A stretch of DNA of 32,183 bases. It comes from Bryobacterales bacterium (GTDB taxonomy: Bacteria > Acidobacteriota > Terriglobia > Bryobacterales > Bryobacteraceae). The notes beneath the pieces were generated by a model. It ran no database searches. It saw nothing but the letters and a program-made list of their open reading frames with translations, and was not told the DNA's origin. Position 1 is the stretch's first letter, and each line of letters begins with the position of its first letter. Made by a program: the position numbers and the translations under genes. Below are positions 21,339-29,769 of this stretch, one piece after another. The stretch lies in assembly GCA_003142185.1 (NCBI GenBank), contig PLOR01000059.1, forward strand, positions 1-32,183. The letters are read 5' to 3'.

Positions 21339-23102
21339 TCACCACTTCAATCGCATCATAGACGTAGCCTGCCGGGGAAGGGCAGTGCCGATCGTCACCT
21401 TGCCGTCGCTTACATCAAGCCACTGCGGGGAACTCAGAAGCTCCAACTGACCGGCTTCTTTCAACCGGGCATACTGCCCCGGCGTCGGCGTCTGCGGAGA
21501 ACCCATCCCTTTCCACACGGTGTACGAATTGCTGTGCGTCTCGTCAATCCGATAGTGCTCCAGTAGCACCTTATTCACCCCTGCTGGAATCCCAGCAAAC
21601 GTCACTTGCACCTCTGCACCGGCCGCGGGCAAGTCGTCGTCATAATAGTTCCACAGCATGACCGCCGCTTCATGTTCTGACTTGGTCGCGATGGCGTCCA
21701 CGTCCGCCGTCTGTGTTACTCCCTTACTCAGTAGGTCGTCGAGCGAAACCTGCCCGGTGCTGCTCGTCATCACCCGTTTGCCGGACATCAAGGCGGCCAT
21801 CCGGAATACATTCAGCACCGGCTTGTCTACGCCATTGGTCGCCAGCGTGCGAAATCCTTCAAAGTATTCCTTGCCCTCGAACTCGAACGACCAAGACAAC
21901 ATAGCGAGCAGGTTCACCTTCGAACGGTCCTCTAAATCGAAGAGCGCCTTGATCGCGGCCGCCGTGTAGGTCGCATAGAGTGGTCCATTCCGGTACGCGT
22001 TTGCCGAATTCACTTTCATCGAACAAGCCGCGCATCCCTCCGGGTCGGCCTCGCTCAGGATGATGGGAAGGTGGCGGAACTTCGGATACTGCGCCACAAT
22101 TGCGAAGCCCCGGGCGGCGTCGTTCAGCTCTCTGTCGAGCCCCATGCGGAGATGGCCTGAAACAATCTGCGGGTGCCCCTTCACATGAAACGAAATGAAG
22201 TCCAGCGGAACCGGCTCGCCGTTCGCGGCGCTTTTGCCGTGGTCCGCATGCTCGAGAAAATCGTCGAGGAATTTCGCTGCCTTCGGACCGCCCGGCCCCG
22301 TCGATGCCGGACCTCCGACCCTCGCTCGCGGCAGTGCCGCGCGAACGCCGGCGACGGCGTAATCATATAGCTTCCAATAATCTTGCGGCGTGCTGTGCCA
22401 GTAGTCGATGTCCGGCTCGTTCCAGACCTCGAAGTACCAGCCAAGCACCGTCTCGCTGCCGTAGCGCTCGATAAGATGCGAAGTTACTGCGCGAACCAGC
22501 TCGCTCCACTTGCGGTAATCTTTCGGCGGATTGTTCGATGCGCCGGAGACGGTGCTCTTGGGGTAATGGACCTGGTAGGGTTCATGCCGGCCCGCAACCT
22601 CCGCCGCCAGATCCTTCGGCATGAACCCGAGCTCGACCATGGGCCGCACGCCGGCCGCCTTGAGTGCATCGAAGATACTGTCGAGTATCTTGAAATCGTA
22701 GACTGGGTTCCCGCTGGCGTCTTCGCTGTAGACATTCGTCGAACTCCACTTCAGCTCGGGCACTCCGTTTCCCGACGTCAGCAAGTGATGAAAGCGCACA
22801 TACACAGGAACGGGACTTAGATCGTGCAACTCGCCGAGCAATTCAGCTCCGTTGCGCATCGTGGTGTAATTCGCCTCGTCGTAGCCGAACCAGCTATAGA
22901 TGGGGGTGTAGCTTCCCACCGTCTTCGTGAGATCCACATGGATGGTTACCGGTCTTTCTGCTTCTGGGGGGGAGTTGGAGGGCGCGATGTTCTGCCTTGC
23001 GGCTATTCGAGCTCGCGTCGCACTTTGCCCCAGAACAGACGGAACAGACACAACAAACGAAACAGTGAGAAGTACCAGCGACGGCTTCAATGCGATTTTC
23101 AT
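21339..23102 (-). CDS. Secreted glycoside hydrolase, GH39-like (putative beta-xylosidase)
   Basis: A 587-residue secreted enzyme likely to release xylose from xylo-oligosaccharides. The signal peptide ends at SVLGQ (about residue 26). The catalytic (beta/alpha)8 domain shows the clan A pattern: Glu229 in WYFEVWNEPDIDYW as acid/base and Glu351 in PIILSEADPEG as probable nucleophile, with MVELGFMPKDL between, all typical of GH39. A C-terminal beta-sandwich (from about residue 455, AAVMLWNYYDDD) follows, as in family members. GGAGGG lies 9 bases before the chosen ATG; the frame extends 11 codons upstream without a signal. The gene follows the GH62 gene by 142 bp on the same strand. Beta-xylosidase is the best guess, but alpha-L-iduronidase-like or other GH39 specificities are possible. 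Confidence 0.88.
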   Translation of the reverse strand: MKIALKPSLVLLTVSFVVSVPSVLGQSATRARIAARQNIAPSNSPPEAERPVTIHVDLTKTVGSYTPIYSWFGYDEANYTTMRNGAELLGELHDLSPVPVYVRFHHLLTSGNGVPELKWSSTNVYSEDASGNPVYDFKILDSIFDALKAAGVRPMVELGFMPKDLAAEVAGRHEPYQVHYPKSTVSGASNNPPKDYRKWSELVRAVTSHLIERYGSETVLGWYFEVWNEPDIDYWHSTPQDYWKLYDYAVAGVRAALPRARVGGPASTGPGGPKAAKFLDDFLEHADHGKSAANGEPVPLDFISFHVKGHPQIVSGHLRMGLDRELNDAARGFAIVAQYPKFRHLPIILSEADPEGCAACSMKVNSANAYRNGPLYATYTAAAIKALFDLEDRSKVNLLAMLSWSFEFEGKEYFEGFRTLATNGVDKPVLNVFRMAALMSGKRVMTSSTGQVSLDDLLSKGVTQTADVDAIATKSEHEAAVMLWNYYDDDLPAAGAEVQVTFAGIPAGVNKVLLEHYRIDETHSNSYTVWKGMGSPQTPTPGQYARLKEAGQLELLSSPQWLDVSDGKVTIGTALPRQATSMMRLKW

Positions 23103-23244
23103 GAAAGAGTTCCCTCCACTCGAAACGGGAAACATTGTGACTGTCCTCCCAGACTGACGAGGGGGACGTCTTCCCCTATCAGTTCACCGCCTTCCCCGGT
23201 GTGGCATGGCGAATTCTACGCGATGCCGACATCCAAAACTTGGA

Positions 23245-25356
23245 CTAGGGGGCGACCGCGATAGTGACCTGTTTCGACGTCGTCACGCCGCCAATCTGAA
23301 TCTGTAAGGACACCGCGTTCCCCGTTGGTGTGTTGGCGGCCGGCGTTACACCGATCTGATACTCGCTGGCGAATTGCGGCGAGAGCACGGAATAAATGGG
23401 CTGCGCTGGGACACCGCCGATCAACACGGTGGGCTGCAGCAGAGTGTTCCGAAAGATGCCATCCGACGCTGCCACGTAGTTGTCGATCGAAGGAGTCACG
23501 ACGCCAAGTCCGGTACAGGCAATGATCAAGGCGTGCCCCGAAGCGAGAGACAGAGGCGTCGTGGCGAAGGGTCCAATGGCAGCGCCGGCCGGCGCGGCGA
23601 GCGCGCCCGTGCTGTTGTCGTACGCAAAGGCTTGGCCGAGCCCGTTTGCAGTTGTAGTGAAAATGCCGGGCGAGGCCGGCGTCACCGTGACATTCTGGGC
23701 GGGTGATTCGCCGCTGCTGCGACTAACCACAACGTTCACCGTGCCTCCTTGGTCCGATGGAAGCACGTCAAACGGGAGCTGTGCATTAATCTGGTTCTGA
23801 CTGACAAAGAACAGCCCCGCGGGAATGTTGTTGAACGTCACGGATGTAACATCACTCAACGCGGTCGGCAGCGGGTTGGCGCTTGCGGTGGCCGTTGAGG
23901 CCGCCAGGTTCGTGCCAAAGATGGACACAATGGAGCCGGGCGCAACGCCTTGCGCGGTGTAGCTGCCGGAATTCAAGACACCTCCGGCGCTAACTGCCAG
24001 CACGGCATGGGAAATGGTCGCGGTCGCCAGCCCGAGTTGCCAAGGAATCTGACTGTAGGAGGGGGCGTTCGCTGCGGGGTTGTCTCCCTGATACAGGAAT
24101 TGCAAATTGTTGGGGTCGATCTGGAGGGTTTCGTCGTAGCCGGTGCGGATGATTTCGCCGTGGCTGAAGTCGTCGGTCCAGGGGGTGACGCCTGTAGCAA
24201 AGGTCACGTTGTCTCCGCCAAGGAACGGCGCGGCGAAGCTGTTGGCGCCGGTGGCAGGAGTCCACTCGCCATCCAGGCTGCCGGCAAGGAAGGCCCGGAA
24301 ATAGCGGTGGCCATAGGGGCCACCCATGGCCTCGACGATGGTCAGGTACTGCGTCGATCCCTTAAGGCTATAGGTGCGGCTCGCCTCGAACAGATCTCCC
24401 CCAGTCGTGGCCTGCATGATAATTTGCGGCGTGCTGAAGCCGTTGGGGAAGTCCGCGGTCGTGGTCTGGCTGCGATAAAAGTCGCCGCCATCGTCTGTGA
24501 AGAACAGGTAGCAGTTGGCGGAGTCGCATATGGCCCAGAAATCGAGCCAGTTCTTTACGATGGAAGGCTGGCTCGCAAAAAAGCTCTGCGGCGGAGTCCA
24601 CGTTTGCGGCTGGGTGGGGTCGTCGGCGGTGGAGTACTGCGGCGGGCCGGACTGGTAAATCAAATACCACTTGTTCTGCGGAGTGAAGTAGAACAGTTCC
24701 GGCGCGCAGTGATAGCCGCTTAAGCCGGGCGTAGCGTCCATGTAGTAGGGCTGGGCAGCGGAGGCCTGGCTCCAGTCGGGGAAGTTCAGGTAGACCATGT
24801 TCCAGTTGCCGGAGGTGTCGGCGGTGGTTGCGTAAACGTTCCACTGATTGTTGAAGTAGACAGCGGTGGGGTCTTTGACCGAGACGATCGGATGAGTGGC
24901 GTTGGGGATGGCGGAGATGAGCGGGCCGGACGACCTCCACGCATAGGTAGCTGGAGCCTGGGCAGCGGCATTGACGACCAGGCTGAAGCTCGATGAGGCG
25001 GAGTTGGTTCCGTCGGTCGCCTGCAGCGTGAGCGCATAGGTGCCCACAGCTGCGGTCGTTGCCATCACGGTGATCTGCCCGCTGCTTGCGGCGTCGGGGT
25101 TCAGGTAAGAAATGGTCGCTCCTGCGGGAAGCCCGGTCACGCTGAAGCTGACGCTTCCTGTGTTTCCGGTGCGAGCCAGGGTGACGGCGGCGCTAGCGCT
25201 GGAACCTTCGGGGACGGTCAGCGTGGAGGTAGAGAGCTGGAGCGTGATGCCGTTGGGTGCGAGGGGCGTGACGGGCGCCGTGCCTGCTTCACCGCCCCAG
25301 CCAATGAATGAAAGCGAAAGACAAAGAGCAGGAAGGAGTGGAACGGGATTCTTCAC
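23245..25356 (-). CDS. Secreted GH62-like alpha-L-arabinofuranosidase with Solibacter-type C-terminal domain
   Basis: A 703-residue exported enzyme expected to remove arabinose side chains from arabinoxylan. Parts in order: signal peptide (~1-25), an Ig-like domain (~38-130, LTVPEGSSASAAVTLARTGN), a GH62 five-bladed propeller (~138-440), and a C-terminal domain (~455-703) beginning GGVLNSGSYTAQGVAPGSIV that resembles TIGR03437, known from Solibacter and its relatives. In the propeller, KDPTAVYFNNQWNVYAT carries the likely base Asp162 and GGDLFEASRTYSL the likely acid Glu324, with LDFWAICDSANCYLFFTDD as the family signature. The C-terminal domain is thought to act outside the cell, perhaps in attachment; that is inference. 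The ATG is followed by a normal Sec signal. It is divergent from the GH43 gene. Confidence 0.88.
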   Translation of the reverse strand: MKNPVPLLPALCLSLSFIGWGGEAGTAPVTPLAPNGITLQLSTSTLTVPEGSSASAAVTLARTGNTGSVSFSVTGLPAGATISYLNPDAASSGQITVMATTAAVGTYALTLQATDGTNSASSSFSLVVNAAAQAPATYAWRSSGPLISAIPNATHPIVSVKDPTAVYFNNQWNVYATTADTSGNWNMVYLNFPDWSQASAAQPYYMDATPGLSGYHCAPELFYFTPQNKWYLIYQSGPPQYSTADDPTQPQTWTPPQSFFASQPSIVKNWLDFWAICDSANCYLFFTDDGGDFYRSQTTTADFPNGFSTPQIIMQATTGGDLFEASRTYSLKGSTQYLTIVEAMGGPYGHRYFRAFLAGSLDGEWTPATGANSFAAPFLGGDNVTFATGVTPWTDDFSHGEIIRTGYDETLQIDPNNLQFLYQGDNPAANAPSYSQIPWQLGLATATISHAVLAVSAGGVLNSGSYTAQGVAPGSIVSIFGTNLAASTATASANPLPTALSDVTSVTFNNIPAGLFFVSQNQINAQLPFDVLPSDQGGTVNVVVSRSSGESPAQNVTVTPASPGIFTTTANGLGQAFAYDNSTGALAAPAGAAIGPFATTPLSLASGHALIIACTGLGVVTPSIDNYVAASDGIFRNTLLQPTVLIGGVPAQPIYSVLSPQFASEYQIGVTPAANTPTGNAVSLQIQIGGVTTSKQVTIAVAP

Positions 25357-25712
25357 TGGTTGAGCGCCTCAGGAAAAAGTCTGGATAAAAGCTCGGGGAA
25401 ACAATTACGGTACATTCCTTTCCTCCGCCTCTCGCGTTGTCAACAGATAAAGCGATTTATCGTTTGGCGAAGGCGGCTCGCATCCCGTCCCCTCATCATC
25501 AACCTCCAGTGTTGGATGATTTCAGCCACATATTGTACCGAGTCGCGGGTCCCGATGGTGAGTGTGGCGCGGTTTCACGGTGTACGCCCGAGCGGTCTTC
25601 GTTGTTTGTTCACGATCCCTGAAATCCAGGCAGGCGGCTGCACCGGCATCCGCCGCCCGCATCCATAAATTGTTTTACGCACCCACCTGCCCGGCGTTAC
25701 ACTGGTCGCGCC
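25357..25712. other. Divergent promoter region of the glycosidase genes
   Basis: This 356-bp space between the GH62 and GH43 starts should hold both promoters. Besides the LacI-type palindrome it contains an imperfect inverted repeat, ATCATCAAC-N7-GTTGGATGAT (25495-25520), with one unpaired base. A short open frame on the plus strand has no family match. I see no RNA gene. Confidence 0.5.
25446..25461. promoter_or_regulatory. LacI-type palindromic operator candidate
   Basis: GATAAAGCGATTTATC is palindromic at 14 of 16 positions around a central CG step, the hallmark of LacI-family sugar-responsive operators. It lies 90 bp before the GH62 start and about 250 bp before GH43, between the divergent genes. 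The regulator gene is not in the window. Confidence 0.45.
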
Positions 25713-27242
25713 ATGTTCACTCGCCGCAGCTTTCTTCAGACCGCCGCCAGTGCCTCGGCCGCCCTCACCCTGATTGCCCCCCGGCGCCTGCTTCTGGCCC
25801 AGACCAACTCGGTTTATCGCAACCCCATTCTGGGCGGAGACCACCCCGACGCCAGCCCCATCCGCGTCGCCAACGAGTTCTTCCTCACCCACTCCAGCTT
25901 CGACTATGCTCCCGGCCTGCTCATCTGGCGCTCAGCCGATCTGGTGAACTGGAGGCCCGTCGCCGCCGCCCTACATCGCTACGCCGGCAGCGTGTGGGCC
26001 CCATATCTCTGCGAGTACGAAGGCCGCTTCTACATCTACTTTCCCGCCGATAACCGCCTGCGCGTGGTCCATGCCGAACATCCGCTCGGCCCTTGGAGCG
26101 AGCCCATCGACCTGGGCATCAACGCCATCGACCCCGCCCACATCGCCGAGAATGGACGCCGCTTCCTCTACGCCAACGGCGGCGTGATGGCTGAGTTGAC
26201 CGCCGATGGATTGGGAGTGAAGGTGCCGCCGCACCACGCTTTCGATCCCTGGCCCGTGCCCGCCTCGATGCGCATCGAATGCACCTGCCTGGAAGCGCCG
26301 AAGGTGATCGAGCACAACGGTTATTTCTACTTGAACGTCGCCGAGGGCGGAACCGCCGGACCCTCCACCAGCCACTCCGTGGTCTCGGCGCGCAGCCGTC
26401 ACGCCGACGGTCCGTGGGAGTATTCGCCCTACAACCCCATCGTCCACACCGCCAGCCGCGACTCGCGCTGGTTCTCGGTCGGCCACGGCCGTCTGGTCGA
26501 TACGCCCGAAGGACGCTGGTTCATGACCGTCCACTCCTACGAAAACGGCTATCGTGCCCTGGGACGCCAAACGCTCCTCCTGCCCATCGAGTGGACCGCC
26601 GACGGCTGGTTCCGCGTCCCCGCTGGCGTAACCGCAGAGTCGGCCATCCCCATGCCGATTCCCGGCACTCGCCAACTACCCCTCCCCGACCCCTCGGACG
26701 ACTTCACCAGCGCCGAACTCGGCCTGCAATGGGCCTTCTGGCACGAGTTCGACCCGGCGCGCTTCTCGACCGGCCAGGGCGTGCTGAACCTGAAGGCGCG
26801 CGGCAGTTCGCTGGCCGACAGCTCCGCTCTCACCACCCCGGTCGGCGGTCACTCCTACACCATCGAAATTGACGCCGAGATCGCGCCTGGCTGCTCCACC
26901 GGCCTGCTGCTTTTCTACGATCCCGAGCACTCGACCGGCATCCTGCTGGACGGCGAGGGCATCGGCGTGCGCATAGCCAACGGCTACGTCCCCAGCCGCC
27001 AGCAGAAGGGCGCAACCCGCGCCACTCTGCGCATCGTCAATGACAACCAGGAAGTCGATTTCTACTTCCGACTCCCCGGCCAAAGCTGGCAAAAGACCCG
27101 CGAATCGGCTGAAGTCAGCGGCATGCACCACAACGTCCTCGGCGGATTCCTCGACCTCCGCCCCGCCGTTTTCGCCGGCGGCTCCGGCAGCACCAGTTTC
27201 CGCAACTTCCGCTATTGGCCTGAAGCGAATGTGCCGGCATAA
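25713..27242 (+). CDS. Tat-exported GH43 glycosidase with C-terminal beta-sandwich (xylosidase/arabinofuranosidase)
   Basis: A 509-residue enzyme with a twin-arginine leader (MFTRRSFLQTAASASAAL), implying export of the folded protein. The five-bladed GH43 propeller shows the three catalytic acids in the expected order: Asp46 (GGDHPDASP) as base, Asp140 (NAIDPAH) as pKa modulator and Glu194 (TCLEAPKV) as acid. From about residue 330 (SDDFTSAELGLQWAFW) a concanavalin-like beta-sandwich follows, as in GH43 beta-xylosidases where it helps form the active site. Beta-xylosidase and alpha-L-arabinofuranosidase are both possible from sequence alone. It is divergent from the GH62-GH39 pair, and a strong hairpin lies 40 bp after the stop. 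Confidence 0.9.
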   Translation: MFTRRSFLQTAASASAALTLIAPRRLLLAQTNSVYRNPILGGDHPDASPIRVANEFFLTHSSFDYAPGLLIWRSADLVNWRPVAAALHRYAGSVWAPYLCEYEGRFYIYFPADNRLRVVHAEHPLGPWSEPIDLGINAIDPAHIAENGRRFLYANGGVMAELTADGLGVKVPPHHAFDPWPVPASMRIECTCLEAPKVIEHNGYFYLNVAEGGTAGPSTSHSVVSARSRHADGPWEYSPYNPIVHTASRDSRWFSVGHGRLVDTPEGRWFMTVHSYENGYRALGRQTLLLPIEWTADGWFRVPAGVTAESAIPMPIPGTRQLPLPDPSDDFTSAELGLQWAFWHEFDPARFSTGQGVLNLKARGSSLADSSALTTPVGGHSYTIEIDAEIAPGCSTGLLLFYDPEHSTGILLDGEGIGVRIANGYVPSRQQKGATRATLRIVNDNQEVDFYFRLPGQSWQKTRESAEVSGMHHNVLGGFLDLRPAVFAGGSGSTSFRNFRYWPEANVPA

Positions 27243-27282
27243 CGAGTCCGCCTTTCTTGCTCACCGCTGCACCGTGCCCGTT

Positions 27283-27307
27283 CCTCTCCGCAACTCTTGC
27301 GGAGAGG
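27283..27307 (+). terminator. Strong perfect hairpin after the GH43 gene
   Basis: CCTCTCCGCAA and TTGCGGAGAGG form a perfect 11-bp stem with a 3-base loop, 40 bp past the stop codon. There is no T run on either side, so it is either an atypical terminator or an mRNA-stabilising element. Confidence 0.4.
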
Positions 27308-27544
27308 CTGGCCGTGTGCGTGCCGCCGCTATGTCACGTGCCGAGAACGCGGCAGCCGGAGTGTTCCGGCCTACCTGTCCATTGTCCGCCGGCAACATAC
27401 ATCTCGGCCCACACCCGGGTGGTGGCGCGGCTCCATGAAGCCGCCGAACACCAACTTCGTCGCCGGCTGCGCCGTGCGTGTGGCATCAATGGCAGCCGCC
27501 GCAGGTTCCGCAGCCGCCGATCCCGCAAAAACTGCGAACAGCGT
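27308..27544. other. Non-coding spacer before the island boundary
   Basis: This stretch follows the GH43 hairpin and has open frames on both strands without recognisable domains. It may be further decay of the transposase fragment next to it, but similarity is not visible by eye. Confidence 0.3.
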
Positions 27545-27660
27545 CGCGAATAGGTGCCGAAAGGCGAGGTTCTCCAAATGGAGTGTGGCTTGAGATTTGA
27601 AGGCCGTCGACACGACGGCGGCTAACACGTAAATCGCGCTGAATGTGGGACGGAGGGTTT
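27545..27660 (-). pseudogene. Possible N-terminal remnant of an IS3/IS481-type transposase
   Basis: The minus strand encodes SAIYVLAAVVSTAFKSQATL followed by HLENLAFRH, which resembles the hydrophobic leader and LxxEILALRHQ motif at the start of integrase-core transposases of the IS3/IS481 type. After that motif the frame continues with unrelated low-complexity Ala-rich sequence, and no DDE core is present. It ends 55 bp from the tRNA fragment. A chance resemblance cannot be excluded. Confidence 0.4.
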
Positions 27661-27715
27661 TGGTCCAGGATGGTCTTTGAAATGCGCTTGGCAGCTTGTA
27701 ACCAATTGGTTTAGT

Positions 27716-27760
27716 TGGTTGCGGGGGAAGGATTTGAACCTTCGACCTTTGGGTTATGAG
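27716..27760 (-). other. 3' half of a tRNA-Met(CAU) gene: attachment-site footprint
   Basis: The minus strand reads CTCATAA (anticodon loop with CAT), the 3' anticodon-stem strand CCCAA, variable loop AGGTC, a perfect T arm GAAGG-TTCAAAT-CCTTC, the acceptor 3' strand CCCCGCA, discriminator A and CCA. The sequence before the anticodon loop (GGCGA) cannot pair with CCCAA, and no D arm or 5' acceptor strand exists. Tyrosine-recombinase elements entering tRNA genes leave such a copied 3' half at their far end, so the element should lie on the high-coordinate side and the complete tRNA beyond the window. Confidence 0.8.
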
Positions 27761-28094
27761 TTCGCCAGGCGTTCGTAAGCAACAGAAACCAAAAGGCACG
27801 AGTGGCACTCAAAAGCACTTTTGGAGCCGTGGGAAACGCTTATCGTGGTCTTAAAGTGGTCTTGGAATCGGCCCCTGTTTTCCCCAAAGATTCCCCAAAG
27901 GTCACGCCTTTACTAAGACCTTCGTAGGACCATTTTAAGGACCATCGTGAGGCCTGCGATGCCATCCCGACGCTTTCCTGCCTGAACTCCTGAACCTCGG
28001 TCGATAGCTGGCCTCTTGGCACCGCTCCGGCCCTCGTGCGTGTTCCCAACCTGGCCCGAGATGGCAAGGTGGATGCCCGACCCGATCCCAGCAG
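27761..28094. other. Island end without a convincing gene
   Basis: About 330 bp between the tRNA fragment and the iterons. Minus-strand frames read through here and even through the tRNA half, which argues that they are spurious. Two related words, AAAGTGGTCTTGG and TAAGGACCATCG, recur loosely (GGTC/GACC rich) and might be recombinase arm sites, but I cannot define them. Confidence 0.35.
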
Positions 28095-28178
28095 AAACAG
28101 CTAATTTTCGCTCGACGCAATAAACTAATTATGGTACAACTGAATAAGCTAACAAACACACAGCACAATAAGCTAACA
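28095..28178. repeat. Four iterons at exact 24-bp pitch before the Fic gene
   Basis: Twelve-base units start at 28095, 28119, 28143 and 28167. The last two are identical (AATAAGCTAACA), the second is AATAAACTAATT and the first AAACAGCTAATT; CTAA is invariant. The spacing is exactly 24 bp each time and the last unit ends 10 bp before the ATG. Direct repeats so close to the start suggest a binding array for an autoregulator that turns the promoter off, probably the protein encoded next to it. Confidence 0.65.
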
Positions 28179-28188
28179 CGAGAGCACT

Positions 28189-29748
28189 ATGCCGACGCCG
28201 TCAGAAAAGCTCGCGCAGTCCCTGGAAATGCTCCACAGGCTCCAGAGTTCCCACGGGGCAGCAGCGATACGGTCGAGGGATCTGACGCGGACCCATCGGG
28301 AGCGTCTACTCGCAAACGGCTTCCTGCAGGAGGTCATGAAAGGCTGGTATATCCCCAGCCGCCCGGATGAGGCGAAGGGCGAGAGCACGGCCTGGTATGC
28401 GTCGTTCTGGCGTTTTTCGGCAGTCTATTTGGAAGAGCGCTTCGGCAGGACCTGGTGCCTCTCGCCAGAACAGTCGCTTTCTCTTCATGCGGGCAATTGG
28501 ACGGTGCCCCGGCAACTGGTAGTGAGGTCTCCGAAAGCTCGCAACAAAGTCACCACGCTGCCGCACGGCACGTCGCTGCTGGACCTGCGCGCGGCATTGC
28601 CGGCAGCCGGCGACGTGGAGGAAAAAGAATGTCTGCGTGTCTTCTCGGTCGAGTCGGCGCTGATTGAGAGTTCGCCGAACTGTTTTTCGCGCAACGCCAC
28701 GGACGTGCGCGCAGCGCTGGCGACGATACGCGATGCCTCGGGCCTACTTGCCCGGCTACTGGATGGCGGGCACAGCACGATTGCCGGCCGCCTTGCCGGG
28801 GCCTTCCGCAACGGCGGACGTGACCGTATCGCGGACGATATTACGAGGACAATGTCGGCTGCTGGGTACGATGTGCGCGAAAGCGACCCCTTCACGGACA
28901 AGCCGGCCTTCGTTTTGCTCGCCCGCGAAACATCACCCTACGTGAATCGCATACGGCTGTTGTGGCAGAAAATGCGGGAACCGATCATCCAGCGATTCCC
29001 GAAAGAGCCGGGCCTGCCGCGCAACATCGCCGCGTACATGAAACGTGTTGGCGATGCCTACGTGACCGATGCCTACCATTCGCTGTCGATCGAGGGATAC
29101 CGCGTCAGCACCGAACTGATCGAACGGGTCCGCGGCGGCAGATGGAATCCGGAAAAGAACGAGGAGGACCGGCAACAGCGGAATGCCATGGCTGCGCGCG
29201 GGTACTGGCAAGCCTATCAGGCTGTCCAGAAGAGCGTCGGCAGAGTTCTGCATGGCGACAATCCGGGTGTGGTGGCAGATGAAGATCACGGATCGTGGTA
29301 CCGGGAAATGTTCGCCCCGAGCGTGACGGCCGGCCTGCTGAAACCCGCCGACCTTGCCGGTTATCGCAACGCGCAAGTCTACATTCGCCGCTCGATGCAT
29401 GTGCCGCTGAACCGCGAGGCTGTGAGAGATGCCATGCCCGTTTTCTTCGAGCTGCTGCGCCTGGAAACGCACCCGGCGGTCCGGGTTGTACTGGGGCATT
29501 TTGTGTTCGTCTACATCCATCCTTATATGGATGGGAACGGCCGCATTGGGCGTTTTTTGATGAATCTGATGCTGGCGTCGGGCGGGTATCCGTGGGCGGT
29601 CATGCCCGTTGGCGACCGCGCGAACTACATGGAAGCCCTCGAAAAAGCGAGTGTCGGCGAGGATATTGGTCCATTCACAGAGCTCCTGGCCGGCCTGGTT
29701 GAGAGAGGACTGGCCGGCGAACCGCTGCCGGCGGTCCCGACGGCTTGA
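28189..29748 (+). CDS. Fic-domain protein with AbiEi-like N-terminal region (probable AMPylator)
   Basis: A 519-residue protein. Residues ~5-140 (LEMLHRLQSSHGAAAIRSRD, then LANGFLQEVMKGWYIPSRPD) resemble the winged-helix and core of AbiEi-type antitoxins. Residues ~280-500 are a Fic domain with the complete motif HPYMDGNGRIGR (444-455): catalytic His444, Asp448 for magnesium, and the GNGR phosphate loop. An inhibitory motif S-x3-E-G (Ser298, Glu302, Gly303 in YHSLSIEGYR) lies N-terminal to it, the class II arrangement in which the Glu blocks ATP binding. It would thus attach AMP to a target protein hydroxyl, under self-inhibition. No ribosome binding site is obvious; the iterons end just before the ATG. 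The target is unknown. Long Fic proteins of this layout occur in scattered bacteria, which fits horizontal transfer. Confidence 0.9.
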   Translation: MPTPSEKLAQSLEMLHRLQSSHGAAAIRSRDLTRTHRERLLANGFLQEVMKGWYIPSRPDEAKGESTAWYASFWRFSAVYLEERFGRTWCLSPEQSLSLHAGNWTVPRQLVVRSPKARNKVTTLPHGTSLLDLRAALPAAGDVEEKECLRVFSVESALIESSPNCFSRNATDVRAALATIRDASGLLARLLDGGHSTIAGRLAGAFRNGGRDRIADDITRTMSAAGYDVRESDPFTDKPAFVLLARETSPYVNRIRLLWQKMREPIIQRFPKEPGLPRNIAAYMKRVGDAYVTDAYHSLSIEGYRVSTELIERVRGGRWNPEKNEEDRQQRNAMAARGYWQAYQAVQKSVGRVLHGDNPGVVADEDHGSWYREMFAPSVTAGLLKPADLAGYRNAQVYIRRSMHVPLNREAVRDAMPVFFELLRLETHPAVRVVLGHFVFVYIHPYMDGNGRIGRFLMNLMLASGGYPWAVMPVGDRANYMEALEKASVGEDIGPFTELLAGLVERGLAGEPLPAVPTA

Positions 29749-29769
29749 CGACCTCAACGATTAGAAGGA

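Noticed and set aside
21046..21345. A 99-codon minus-strand frame ending in the repeat
   Set aside because: Only the part inside the repeat is shared with copy B, and no family match or ribosome binding site is seen.
27371..27808. A 145-codon minus-strand open frame
   Set aside because: It starts upstream of and reads straight through the tRNA half-gene, so it is not one real gene; only the part resembling a transposase leader was kept as a fragment.
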